Assembly (NCBI RefSeq): GCF_921293095.1
Contig: NC_060252.1
Location: 81,984,866 to 82,048,865, forward strand
From: Ischnura elegans
Taxonomy: Eukaryota > Arthropoda > Insecta > Odonata > Coenagrionidae
DNA length: 64,000 bases
Direction: 5' to 3'
In this document: piece by piece, positions 47,712 through 58,625 of the stretch
Numbering within the stretch: the stretch's first letter is position 1
How the letters are laid out: each line of letters starts with the position of its first letter
Translations under genes and position numbers: made by a program
The notes under the pieces: generated by a model
Databases searched by the model: none
What the model was told of the DNA's origin: nothing
What the model saw: the letters and a program-made list of their open reading frames with translations, nothing else

Positions 47712-47956
47712 CAGACGCGTAACTAGAGGGGGGGAAGGGGGATAGGTCCCCCCCAAAGCCTCAGAGAAACAAAAAGAAATTGTCTAGTTTTGACATTTAA
47801 TAACTGCGTCTGCTTAAAGTCAATTTTTTAGTGCAAAAATTATGTGAAATGTATTTCCAGGCATGCTATTTTTCAAAAAATTTACCCAACGAAGGTGGGG
47901 AATCGCCACCCCAGGCTATCCCCTCCCCCCAAAGCATAGTCCTAGTTACGCCTCTG
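47712..47956. mobile_element. hAT-type MITE with CAGAGGCGTAACTAG ends
   Basis: The 245-bp element runs from CAGACGCGTAACTAG to CTAGTTACGCCTCTG. It is flanked by AATGGAAG/AATGGCAG (47704-47711 and 47957-47964), seven of eight matching. Subterminal G8 and C8 runs are complementary. Confidence 0.85.
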
Positions 47957-48387
47957 AATGGCAGCATGGATGATGCGATGATTCAAAACTTTCTAAGGAA
48001 CTAGAAATACAGCTCAGTAACTTCTTAGAAGAAAATTATCTTAGACTGTTGCAAAGAGTATTTCAATACCAGGTTAAAATTAAAGAAAGATTCACATGAC
48101 ACCAACACAAAAATTCATAAAGTTAACTTCACTAACAAAACAATTTGGTGTAGATAAGTGAAAAATAAATTGTTCAACGATAGTTTCATTTGAAATCACG
48201 GACCAAACTCCCCTTCCATTACTATTATGTTTCGTAAAAATGTATGGAAGGTCGCTTACATGCTTGTGATAAGCCAACCCTGCCAAACACCTTTTCAATT
48301 TGCTGGCTGGATAAGTGTTTCTTATTTTAAAAGTATACCGGGACTAGCCACGGTGGTAACTTTACGAGAGTCACCCACAATGCACAA

Positions 48388-48483
48388 ATTGTGCTAAAAT
48401 CCACTGAGAAAAAAAATCATTCGGGGGGATCCGGGTTCGAATACTGGCGAATGATTTTTTTCTCCGTGGATTTTTCGCACAAT
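48388..48483. repeat. Long hairpin with a tRNA B-box-like loop
   Basis: The 36-bp arms (48388-48423 and 48448-48483) pair with a few mismatches. Each carries ATTGTGC, TCCAC, GAGAAAAAAA and TCATTCG or its complement. The 24-base loop contains GATCCGGGTTCGAATAC, a B-box-like motif. It may be the end of a SINE or a snap-back element. Confidence 0.65.
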
Positions 48484-49184
48484 GCTGGCTGGATATTATG
48501 CTGAGTCAGCACTTGACATCGGGATACATGTCTCACTCTCGTTGGCGCTAATTTAACTGAACCTTCAAAGGGCATCGGAAAAAATGTCACATGAAGCATA
48601 AATAAGCAAAGAAGCTGATTAAGTGTAGAAATAGTCTCTCTCGTACAGAAAGTTAGTACGTGATTCGATTCAGTGAATGAGGCTAATCATTTATGACATG
48701 AGTTACAGGATAAGACAGCGCTTTTTATTATTTTTTATTCATGTACTTCACCACTGAATTTGAAACGTTTGAAAAATTATAATAATATATTTATTCAATC
48801 TTAAGCATTTCATAATTTTTTCGCAGATGGAGTTTTCACGCTTATCTTTTACGTGTCCTTACTCGATACTAGAGCCTTTATTTTTATTATAGTATTCTAC
48901 CGATTAAGGTAGGTTTCCATGGAGTATTCAAGAAGTGATCTGGGAGCCTCCCTTACCTTCCAGCACTGCCTTCTTCAATTCACTCTAAGGCCTACTCTCT
49001 TTCAATCTATCTAAAAATCCTATTCTTTTCCTTCCCCTCCCTCGTTTCCCGAACATTCTACCCTCTAACACCTTTTTCAACATCCCCTCCCCGCTAAGCA
49101 CTAACTCCATCCATACCTTATCCTATCCATATCCTATCTCCTCCGTATCTCATCTAAAAGCTGCCTCTCTTAGCCCACAATGTC
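48484..49184. other. No feature recognised
   Basis: AT- and pyrimidine-rich intergenic sequence. The pyrimidine-rich stretch before 49.18 kb may be the decayed 3' end of the LINE piece beside it. Confidence 0.35.
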
Positions 49185-49345
49185 CGGCACTTCGTCGTTC
49201 CTTTTCTTCTCCGTCCATTTCACCCTCTCCATTCTTCTCCATACCCACATCTCGAATGCCTCCAATCTTCTCTCGTCTTCTTTCCTCAGTGTCAACGTTT
49301 CCGCACCGTAGAGCGCTACACTCCACTTTATACAAGTGAAAAATA
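49185..49345 (-). pseudogene. LINE C-terminal fragment
   Basis: Minus-strand translation gives KWSVALYGAETLTLRKEDER, RLEAFEMWVWRRMERVKW and TEKKRNDEVPDIVG. This is the well-conserved post-thumb segment of RTE/R2-like LINE polymerases (LYGAETWTL, LEAFEMW). The frame with an ATG on this strand is shifted and is a shadow. The fragment is isolated. Confidence 0.8.
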
Positions 49346-49849
49346 AGAGAACCGAATATTATTATCATATTATTCTCAAAGTTCCTCTCATTATAAATTG
49401 ATAGACCCTTCACTTTCCCCTTGACTTGTAGGCACAACAGAGCTATATTTTTCGGACGTTAATGTAAAATAATGCTTCATTGGTTTACTACTCCACGTTC
49501 CTTATTTCCTGAAAGGATTTTATTTCCTTATTTTTTCAACATTCAAGTAAAATATACCACTTTCGTCTGTCAACTATATATTTACTCTGTATCATACAAG
49601 CCAATTCTTACGAATATTACATCTTTGGGGGTATCCATTAACCTTTTCGACACAGTGGTGTTGTTTCCTTAGCATGGCTGTTGGACTGAGCCCCAACTCT
49701 GTACGGACCATTTTTGCAGGACATTGGTTAAGACGGGTCTCACGGATAATCACTCTCTCTCAGCGCCAACCTTTCTCAACTTTTCCTAGCGGGGACTCCG
49801 CATTATCTCGGACTCAAAGTATAGTTGGTCTTCCTCCCTCCGCCCTTGC

Positions 49850-50070
49850 AGCGGAATTGGTTCCGGGTCAACTCATCATTAGTTTTAGTGATTTAGCTAC
49901 ATGGATAATTGTTATTTGCCCGTATGTTGCAGACTTCGAATTCAATTCATCGGTTTTTTTCTGTGCATTGTCAACTTTTGAACGGAGCTATATGGTCCTA
50001 ATTAACGGATTTAATGCATCAACAATTTTTATGTTGATGTTTATATTGAAATCTAGATATAAGTTAATAT
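49850..50070 (-). pseudogene. Possible LINE ORF1 coiled-coil fragment
   Basis: The minus strand reads KVDNAQKKTDELNSKSATYG, preceded by IKIVDALNPLIRTI in the same frame with stops between. The heptad-like spacing resembles LINE ORF1 coiled coils. The plus-strand 165-codon frame over the same bases shows no domain and is probably a shadow. Confidence 0.3.
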
Positions 50071-50199
50071 TAACGGTAAAATTTCATTTAAAAATTGTAA
50101 ACGCTCCTCAAAAGACAAAAAATTCAATTATTAGTTTATATTTTTTGAGAAAGGAACAAATGGTTATTTAAACAACTAATGAATGATCGCTATCCCTTA

Positions 50200-51467
50200 C
50201 CACAAAAAGGGGTAATAGAAGACGAGGTGTCCGGGTACCTGCTCCCGGATTTCGAGGGTACGGCCCTTGTCCCCGCTTTGTTGGGTCCCGATAAGACTTC
50301 GCGAAGCTGCGACCGGCATATAAGGGCAAAGAAACGGATATTTGCGGCATTCGCTCGCCTGCGTAAGAAAATATGAGACGAAAATTTGCTGCTTTCGTCT
50401 TCCGTGTCAAAAACCGTCCGGGCGAATATTTACTATGTTAGTAGCGACAGGGTTAGTTAGATGTGGCGTTCAGGAGGGGCGAGGGGGTCAAGCCGATTCT
50501 CACCCAATATCACGTGGGGGACCAGGGGTCCTGGCAAGTATCATGTAACTTTTTTCATAAAAATGATAAAACATTTTTTTAAATAAATCTAACGAATGAA
50601 GGTTACACTAACGTATTTACACTGAAAATACGCATTCAATTCTGTCGCGATAATAACGTATGGTTATGGGTTATGGCTTTAAGTTATTGATTTTTCATTT
50701 TACCACTAAGATAACCCGTGAAATATAGAAATAAGGTTCACTTGACTGCCTCCTTTGTTTCCAGTATCAATTTCAACAATTTATGAGAAGAGAGAAGGAA
50801 ATTTTTCCATAAAAATTGACTGATTATTGATTAAAAATGAGCTTCCGTACTAATTTATCCAAAATAAACGTACCCAAAATAAACTAGATAAAGTTAAATC
50901 GTGATCTTGGTGGAACAAAGCAACTTTGAATTCCAATTTGTACAAATCCAATATAGTTAAAGAATCTTGCTCAACTTTTAATATGCTAACACTGTGTGGT
51001 CAATAGCATTTTTGAAGTTTTTTTAGTTATACGTGTATTTAAATTTTGTTGTCTGCCTATTTTTTAAAACAAAATAGTTGATACGATGAAATACTTCCCA
51101 AAATGTGTGTTTGCTATGGATTTCTTTGGTACTGCTTATCCTTTGAATTCTCTAGTGTTGCTATAATAATAATTAAAGTTATATATTTCTAAGTCAGTTT
51201 ACATATTTATACAAATCTTTCACTGCTAAAATCAAGTGAATGTAAAGAATTTAACATTAAAGTGCAATAATTTAATGTTTACCAGAGAGTTTAATATACC
51301 TACCCTATTCAAAATCACTTTAGCAAACTCCCTGAAAAATAGACTGTTGTTTAAAAGTCATTGAACAAATATGTGATACCTAGAGAATTTATTGGGTGTC
51401 CTTTTAAATAAACAGGCTTTGTTTTAGCATCCATTTCCACGATTTTTAAAGACAGACGGGTATAATA
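50200..51467. other. No gene recognised; GC-rich patch at 50.22-50.33 kb
   Basis: A short GC-rich patch (overlapping open frames on both strands, none recognisable) is followed by more than 1 kb of AT-rich sequence. Confidence 0.35.
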
Positions 51468-52108
51468 GAGTCATTCCACCTCAATTCCAAAAAAGCTTGT
51501 CCCGAAGGGTCTCAGATTTTGATGAATTCATGGTTGATAGTTTATAGTTGAAGCAGTAGGTCCTACTACTATGATATAGACTACAAGTCTGAGTACAAGT
51601 CCATAGACTGGTATTAAAAGCAATCGGAAAGCCGCACGGGAGAAAAAGTAAAAGTTTAAATATTTTCAAAAGATATCATTCAGGAGTTGATTTAAATTAA
51701 ATTTTTGTATTTATAAGGTAATTAATGAACCTAAATTCTAAAGAATAAATGCTTGGACCAATTCTGAGATGGATTATTTGAGAAAAGTTGATTAACAATG
51801 TTATAAACATCTAAATATAACAATAATAGGGAAGTGCACTTTGAAAATATTTACTGATAGTACTTCCGAAAGGACTTAGCTGTAAAATAAGCAATAAATA
51901 ATGGCTCTACGACAATTTGGTAGTTGAATTGTGGGATTTATATGATTTAAAGCAATTTTTGAAAAAAAAATCGATAACGTATTCGTAATCGGTAACCACA
52001 TTTTTAAAAAATCTCAGGGTATTCAGTTTGAGGTTGATGTAGACCATACAAATATCAAAATCTGAGTCTCTTAGGGACAAACGGTTGTTGAATTAAGGTG
52101 GAGTGGCC
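51468..52108. mobile_element. DNA element with about 55-bp terminal inverted repeats
   Basis: The left end GAGTCATTCCACCTCAATTC, continuing to GTCTCAGATTTTGAT near 51523, is the reverse complement of the right end (from ATCAAAATCTGAGTCTC near 52055 to AATTAAGGTGGAGTGGCC). The element is about 641 bp and non-coding. The target duplication is unclear, possibly TA. It lies just upstream of the exon-like block at 52163. Confidence 0.65.
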
Positions 52109-52162
52109 CATATTTAATGATCTAACCCCCGAATTTAATTTAATTTTTTGCTCTCTCCTTAG

Positions 52163-52260
52163 GTGCAAGCCATCCCCGGACACGAGGGGAAGAATGAAGG
52201 GTGGAGCAGGAAGAATGAAGAAGAGAAGAAGACGATGGCCTCGCGGGACATCCAATGCTA
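52163..52260 (+). other. Exon-like block related to the tandem array
   Basis: It follows a good acceptor (TTTGCTCTCTCCTTAG). It starts GTGCAAGCCATCCCCGGA and continues with purine-rich GGAAGAATGAAGAAGAGAAG and then GATGGCCTCGCGGGAC. The same order (CAAGCCATCGCTGGA, AAGAAGAGAAGA, GATGGCATCGCGGAAC) is found in each array unit, so this is a diverged paralogue. No strong donor is visible at its right edge. GAAGA-type runs resemble exonic splicing enhancers. Confidence 0.5.
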
Positions 52261-52791
52261 ATTCCTTAATGTTATTCGGAGAGATTTGACTCGATTTTTA
52301 ATCCACATTTTTGCTTTTTCAATTTCAGAATGAATATTGAAGAATTAGAACACCATTCATCGACTTGAGTTGAAGGCTGGAAAAAGTGCAGTTTTCCTCG
52401 GACGCTGAGCATTGCCGTATATTTTCATCAGGTCTTCATCAGGTTATTTTGAACAAGAAATGGTAAAGTAGGGCCGACCTGAACCACACAACTGGAGTTA
52501 TGAGAGACTCCTGGTGGAAAGTGAATTCACCCTCGATTATCAAAGCACGAGCTCTAGGTAACAACAGTACACGAAAGGTAACAGCTCGAAGGAGCAAGTT
52601 TAAAAAGGTTTCGAAACAGCGCTGAAACAAAGGTACCAGAAAGTGCACTTTAAAGTTATTTACTACGAATGAGACCGGTCCTAGGAGACAAAGAATGCAT
52701 TCTTAGGCAGGAAATCCATGTGGGTATTTTTGTGTGTGTAGTTTTTTTTAAGGCATTTGGGTGGGTTTTGTACTAACACCATTTATTGCAG

Positions 52792-53040
52792 GAGTAAAGA
52801 ATGAAGAAAGAAGACGTAGCTGAGGCCCCGAAGATTGAAGACATCGCAGGGGGCCTCGAAGAATGAAGAGGGAAGATGATGTGTGTGTGTGTATCGGGAA
52901 TGAGTGGACATTGATAATCCCTCGCCTGAACTGAGTGTTTTTTTACTTAATTGTAACATGTCTGTAACTCTTTCCCTTCCAGCCATGAAGATTGAAGACA
53001 TCAAATTGAGCTCGAAGAACGGCAAGAATCCGATTGCGTG
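52792..53040 (+). other. Two further acceptor-plus-purine blocks
   Basis: At 52771-52777 there is a perfect branch-point consensus TACTAAC, then ATTTATTGCAG and a purine-rich block with AAGAATGAAGAAAGAAGAC. At 52983 a second acceptor (TCTTTCCCTTCCAG) precedes CCATGAAGATTGAAGACATC. Between them is a (GT)n run. Both blocks echo the composition of the array exons. Donors are weak, so exon ends are uncertain. Confidence 0.4.
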
Positions 53041-53330
53041 TGTTTTTTATCTATCGTGTGATTTCGTGTGATATTTTTCTGCGTGTGATTATTTATATTT
53101 GCGTGTGCTGCGAGTATTTCTCCGTTGCGTCGCGTTAGGGCTTGCATGTTAGTGTTATTTATTTATTTGTTTGTGCATGCACTAATCTTACCTCTTCACA
53201 GATTCAAGCCATCGCTGGACTTCAAGGAAGGAAGAGTGAAGACTGCACTAAGAAGAGGAGATTGAAGACGCAAGTATTCACAGAAGAAAGAAGAGAAGCA
53301 TCGTAAGAAGACGTGTGCGAAATTTGCGGC

Positions 53331-54330
53331 TTAGCTTTGGGCCCTTCTGGCCAATATATAAAAAAATATGCGTAAGGCTAGGCGTTTATTCCGTGCGTTA
53401 GTTTTAGTTTTTTGTGCCGTGGTTTTGCATTACGGATTCCATTGCGTCATGCAGGCATGTGGCTGTGGCTAGGTAGGAAATTTATGATTTCCTATCGATG
53501 CCATTGTCACGTTCTCGTGTGTTGCTTTGGAGTGATGCAATCCTCGGAAGGGTTATTTATTTGTGTATGCACTAACCCGCTCTCTCCCTAGGTCCGCAAG
53601 CCATCGCTGGATGTGAAGAGAAGAGTGAAGATTCATCGGAAGAAGAGAAGACAGAAGAGGATGGCATCCCGGAACCAGAGGAAGACGACATCTTAGCTTT
53701 GGGCCCTTCTGGCCAATATATAAAAAATATGCGTAAGGCTAGGCGTTTATTCCGTGCGTTAGTTTTAGTTTTTTGTGTCGTGGTTTTGCATTACATATTC
53801 CATTGCGTCATGCAGGAATGTGGCTGTGGCTAGGTAGGAAATTTATGATTTCTTATCGATGCCATTGTCACGTTCTCGTGTGTTGCTTTGGAGTGATGCA
53901 ATCCTCGGAAGGGTTATTTATTTGTGTATGCACTAACCCGCTCTCTCCCTAGGTCCGCAAGCCATCGCTGGATGTGAAGAGAAGAATGAAGATTCATCGG
54001 AAGAAGAGAAGACAGAAGAGGATGGCATCGCGGAACCAGAGGAAGACGACATCTTAGCTTTGGGCCCTTCTGGCCGTTGAATTTTATTTGCGTAAGGCTA
54101 GGCGATTTTTCCGTGCGTTAGTTTTAGTTTTTTGTGCCGTGGTTTTGCATTACATATTCCATTGCGTCATGCAGGAATGTGGATGTGGCTAGGTAGGAAA
54201 TTTATGGTTTCCTATCGATGCCATTGTCACGTTTTTGTGTGCTGCTTTGGAGTGGTGCAAATCCTCGGAAGGGTTATTTATTTGTGTATGCACTAACCCG
54301 CTCTCTCCTTTAGCGCGGGTCATCGCTGGA
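53331..54330 (+). repeat. Tandem array of an exon-intron cassette, period about 361 bp
   Basis: Units start TTAGCTTTGGGCCCTTCTGG at 53331, 53693 and 54054; the third is partial. Each full unit contains a donor-like TGC|GTAAGG, a stretch with CATTGCGTCATGCAGG, the branch-point-like CACTAAC, a C/T-rich tract and CCTAG (exon starts 53592, 53953 and, diverged, 54314). It then has CGCAAGCCATCGCTGGATGT and a GAAGA-rich exon. A diverged fourth unit lies upstream, with acceptor TCTTCACAG and exon start 53202. Units 1 and 2 are almost identical. Candidate exon lengths (170, 141, 139) and frames differ, which argues against coding, although one unit has an open frame with acidic then hydrophobic residues. 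Confidence 0.8.
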
Positions 54331-54430
54331 CATGATGATTAGGAGGAAGAAGACACTTGGAAGAAGATGGGATGGTGCACTTGATGGAGCCGGCTTCTCG
54401 CGGCTCTACATGAGTTGCAGCAGATAAGGA

Positions 54431-56793
54431 GCGGTATGATCTCATAATATTCATTCAAATTTGGTTCATTTTCCCCATATAAATTTTAAAATTAACGAGT
54501 TGCTTAAGAATGTTCAATTTTGCATTCATTAACGGAACTCAATTGTGCTTATACTGAACTTCTAATTTGCCCATAATGCCATCAAAATTAACAAATAAAC
54601 TTAATATCCTCCTCAATTTAGTCATTGACTACTCAGTTTGAAAATTCTACTTGGTAGTTAGTAACTGGAAGTGATATTTTATTGACCTATATTAACTTTG
54701 AATTGAATTGAAAAGTTGTGATAAAATATTGCAATGGGAAAAATATTTTTTTTGTGCCAACATTTTTCTCGGTGACTCATAATCTCGCATCAACGTATTT
54801 TCTTTACAAATGTTTTTGAGTCAAAATATCACCTCCCTCAACAGTCTCCGCAAAATATTTTCACATTATAAAGTATTCCGAATAATTTTTATTTATAATT
54901 AGTTTCTAATTATCTATTTATTCATTACAAATTTTATTTTCCATAACGATTTTTCATTCTGAATCAGAATCATTTAACTATTTTTTGTCCTGTGAAAGGT
55001 TACCCACTTCAAAATCAATCCTTAATTTTTCCTATTTAAACAAAGATATAGTTCCATTTAATTGGAATTATTTTATTATAATACGTATTATTAATTAATT
55101 GAATATTATTTTAATTTCCTCTGCAATATGGGAAATTTTATTTTTCACTCGAAGTTTTTTTGGCTAATTAAAATGTGAACCTATTCACTCGGAAATGTCC
55201 ATGCGCCATAAGAAAATTTATTGATTGATTCGGCCATGAAGGCGATTTTCTAGGACATTGCTTTGTCTTTTTATGAGTGTTCGTTTTTTTCAATTGCAGA
55301 GTTCGTTGGATCGTATTGTGTGAGTTGACTACTCGAGGCCTTGATGAATGCACGTGCAAGGAGATCGAAAGAATACAGCTTGTTGCCGCAGGCAGACGGT
55401 AAGATTTCATTCATTCCTCTTCCAAGTTTTGAGTTCAGTTCAGAACCATTATTTAGTGATGACATAGGTACACTATAATTTTTACATTCAGGAACCTCGA
55501 TGATAAAAGTAATGATTACGTGAAAAAACAAAACAAATATTTTCACTTTTCCAATGCGAAAATATTTAATTAAACCGCACCCAAAATTGGGATATCGCGC
55601 TTTTTTTGCAACACTCAAAAACTTAAATCCCGCGCTGAATCTCAAGGCATTGATTGGTTGATGACGACGATAGCGTTTGATTTCATATATTTCGATTTGA
55701 AACTTCATTTCCATTAAATTTAATAATTCAAATGAAGGACAGTTATGGGGATTTTCGTGAATCTATCATAAGTATTTACTTTACTGTTTAATTTTGTCAT
55801 TGCAATGTGGAGGTCAAGGTTTCCATATTGGCCTTGCTTTTGGTAATTCAGCAACCGTCATGCGCGCTCAAGGAATTACTTCCTCGGAAACCCTACCTGA
55901 GGGAAACATGAGATTCCGGTCATTTTCTACCTTTCTGAATTTTTCCGTGAATTCAATGAGTATAAGTGACATATTTAAAAAAAGTCGCAACAATAATGTT
56001 ACAATGATTGATACTCATTTTTGTTTAATTTTGGGTACTTAATTTCCGGTGACGCGTTTTTCCTTGCTATTGAATATTTATTAAGCCAATGGTGTCGGAA
56101 AAATCAGTATATCTATTTTTCATTTATTTCGGCTGTTTTGTTTCTGAAGTGATAATTTGACCTCTGGCTCTTAGCATGATCTTGAGAATCAACTTATATT
56201 TTTTCTTTCGTATCAGAAGATTTGTTAAATTAAATCCTACAAGAAATTATTAAAACACATCCTCCTGGAAAGGTGTAGTGTCCTGAAAATGGATGCCATA
56301 TTTGTAACTTCCGTTTTTGTCTTTTTAAATAATTTCATCGTATTGATTTTTATAATTTCATTATTGTTTTCCAATTCATATAATAGTAGCTGTATTAAAT
56401 GCAGAATGGTATATATTTGTTATCAATTTATAGTAATACCCATGCAGTCCAAGTATGTCTTTAAAAAAGTTATATAAACAACACACTCAGCTCACTGTAA
56501 AGATTTCTGGGAATTTTTTAAATAATGCCCAATCATATCTTTAAAATTTTTAAGAATAGCGAAAATACATATATTGCCGATAAGGTATAATCGCCGATAT
56601 ATCGCAGATTAGATAAGCGTCAAATAATTTGGAATTACCCACTTACATTTTTTTTAATTTAAAAAATTTCTAGACACTAAAAAAGTTAATATTTTATGAA
56701 CGTCTTCCTCGAAATGATATTTCTGAGCTGAGAGTTAACTTTTTAGGTCTCCCCTTTGTTGGATTATGAGATTTTTTTGTTATATTACCACAG
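54431..56793. other. AT-rich stretch with one exon-like segment
   Basis: Mainly AT-rich sequence consistent with introns of the plus-strand transcript proposed here. The 147-codon minus-strand open frame at 55271-55714 matches no family and overlaps a well-formed plus-strand exon, so I do not call it. Confidence 0.35.
55300..55398 (+). other. Candidate internal exon, 99 nt
   Basis: It has a strong acceptor (GTTTTTTTCAATTGCAG) and a strong donor (GCAGACG|GTAAGAT). One frame is open throughout (VRWIVLCELTTRGLDECTCK, then EIERIQLVAAG), the other two are closed. The length is a multiple of three. No family is recognised. It is the best-formed plus-strand exon in the region and may be spliced to the array exons upstream and to the block at 56794. 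Confidence 0.5.
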
Positions 56794-56960
56794 GTCAAGC
56801 TTGTGGACAATGACATCGATTGCTTTTGGAGACAACTGTGGAGGTCCATGAAATGGACACCTGAAGGTTACTCGCCGACAACTGGAGACTTGAGGATTTT
56901 ATCATGAAGGAAGGAAGAATGAAGACAGGAAGAAAGAAGACACCAAGCCTGAAGATAGTT
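56794..56960 (+). other. Candidate 3' exon start, purine-rich
   Basis: The acceptor is GTTATATTACCACAG. The block ends with GAAGGAAGAATGAAGACAGG and GAAGAAAGAAGAC, again like the array exons. All frames soon meet stops, so it would be untranslated. It may run on as a terminal exon towards the AATAAA at 58106. Confidence 0.4.
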
Positions 56961-56999
56961 TTTTTTTTTGCATTTTTTGTTGCAATTAATGTACAGGGT

Positions 57000-57110
57000 G
57001 TTTGTATATTTTTTATTTATGCATGTATTTTTTCCAGCTATAGTTAGGATTTGCGGCAGGAGAGTAGGGATTTTATATTGCATCCTACCGTCGAGTAGAA
57101 ATAACTCAGA
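57000..57110 (+). repeat. Diverged repeat in the 3' region, copy 1
   Basis: It contains GCATGTATTTTTTCCAGCTA, GGCAGGAGAGTAGGGAT, TAACTCAGAATAGGTAGGTC and TTCGTATAT. Related segments lie at 57770-57905 and 58480-58625. Each includes TTTTTCCAG- or TTTTTCCGG-type sequence resembling a splice acceptor. Confidence 0.65.
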
Positions 57111-57210
57111 ATAGGTAGGTCTTCGTATATCGTGGCCACGATTCCGTATTTAGGCGTTTTATTAATTCAGGCGTATAAAGAAGTATTTAGGTAGGCAGGG
57201 CTGTATGAAT

Positions 57211-57321
57211 GGATGAATGTGATTTTATGAATGAGTGAATGGAATGTGATTTTATGAATGAGAGGGTGGAATGTGATTTGATGAATGAGTGAATGGAATG
57301 TGGTTTATGAATGAATGAATG
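57211..57321. repeat. Minisatellite, unit about 27 bp, four units
   Basis: The unit GGAATGTGATTTTATGAATG plus AGTGAAT is repeated four times with small changes. The minus-strand open frame here is only the repeat translated. One diverged unit recurs near 58690-58735. Confidence 0.75.
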
Positions 57322-57769
57322 ATATTAGTAGTAGTAGTGCTTGATTTTAATGAATTGTTAATTCTTTTTTGTGTAGTTTTTTTATTCTTATTAATTTTGG
57401 TCGTAGTGTAGTGCATGCCCCCCTCAAATCCAAACTGTTCCCTCATCGTGGGGAGGGGGTGTAACAGGGATAAGTCATTAATTTGCACAAAATGCTTACA
57501 AAATCGCACCCTTATTGGGAATGTGATGGAATATCTTTTCTTCCAAAGTTTGTGGTTTTTCCGCATAAGTTGCAAATTGTAAAGGTTATTTGATAACATG
57601 CAAATATGACTTATCCCTGGCTAAAACAGTTGGTGCATTCGTGATTTGTATTTAAATATGTGAAACCATTGAATATAATATATGATATGTTACTGTGTTC
57701 TTTATTCCAAGGCTTAGTACTATTTGCATTACTGTTTTTGTGATGTTTTTCGATTATATTGTACAGAGC

Positions 57770-57905
57770 TTTTTTATTTTTGTAACTAACGCATGTATTT
57801 TTTTCCAGCTATAGTTAAGACTTGGGGCAGGAGAGTAGGGATATAAAATTGCAACTTACCAATGATAAGAAATTACTCAGAATAGGCAGGTCTTCGTATA
57901 TTGCG
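57770..57905 (+). repeat. Diverged repeat in the 3' region, copy 2
   Basis: It shares GCATGTATTTTTTTCCAGCT, GGCAGGAGAGTAGGGAT, CTCAGAATAGGCAGGTCTTC and GTATAT with copy 1. Confidence 0.65.
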
Positions 57906-58105
57906 ACCATGAAAATATAATTAAGTAACACCCTGACCAGAATAAATCGTACCCATTGCTAAGGTTGATTTGTATTATTGTTGTTGATATTTTGTCTCAA
58001 TTTATTTAATGATATTATTTTAATAGTATTTGAAATTATTAATGTTAAATGCTAATAAATGGCGTGCATGTAATTTCTCCCTACTACTTTGTAACAAGTA
58101 AAGGC

Positions 58106-58111
58106 AATAAA
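58106..58111 (+). terminator. Candidate polyadenylation signal AATAAA
   Basis: AATAAA occurs in GGCAATAAAACTTTTC downstream of the plus-strand exon-like blocks, followed by a T-rich stretch. It is the best plus-strand 3'-end signal in this region. The short motif alone is weak evidence in AT-rich DNA. Confidence 0.25.
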
Positions 58112-58479
58112 ACTTTTCTATATACCTTTGACTATGTTACTAAGGATATGTTGTAAAAAATAATATATTTTAATATATTTGTAATTGATGACATAAAATA
58201 AAAGATTTTACATGTAATTCTTGTGAAAATTAAAGTGCTGGTACAAATCCAGTAAAATGGAATGTCGTTAAGGTAATTACAGAATTTTACATTCGTCAGT
58301 TGACAATTAAACTAAATAAAGTGAACATATTCAGAAAGCATCCATCCAGGTGCAATTACATTGGGATTATATATTGTGTGCATAACAATATTTTAATTCA
58401 TTCAATTGTATGCAAAAAGGCAATTTGTTAACATTGTTAATCCTTTTTGGTAATGATAATATGACATTGTTACACAAAA

Positions 58480-58625
58480 AGATTAGGAACATGTATTTTT
58501 CCGGCTACAGGTTAGATTTGGAACAGGAGAATATGAGTTATATATTAGTTTTATAATGCTGTCGATTATGAATAACTCAGGCTAGGCAGGATTTCGGACC
58601 ACGCGACAATGAGTCCATATTGTGG
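58480..58625 (+). repeat. Diverged repeat in the 3' region, copy 3
   Basis: It is more diverged but keeps CATGTATTTTTCCGGCTA, AACAGGAGAATATG, AATAACTCAGGCTAGGCAGG and, further on, TTAATTCAGGCGTA, which copy 1 also has downstream. Confidence 0.55.

Noticed and set aside
49674..50171. 165-codon plus-strand open frame
   Set aside because: No family recognised. The opposite strand shows LINE ORF1-like heptads, so this is probably an antisense shadow of a decayed element.
55271..55714. 147-codon minus-strand open frame
   Set aside because: No recognisable family. It overlaps a better supported plus-strand exon, and the length is reachable by chance in 64 kb.
57252..57599. His/Ser-rich minus-strand open frame
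   Set aside because: Its C-terminal repeats are the 27-bp minisatellite translated, not a protein repeat.
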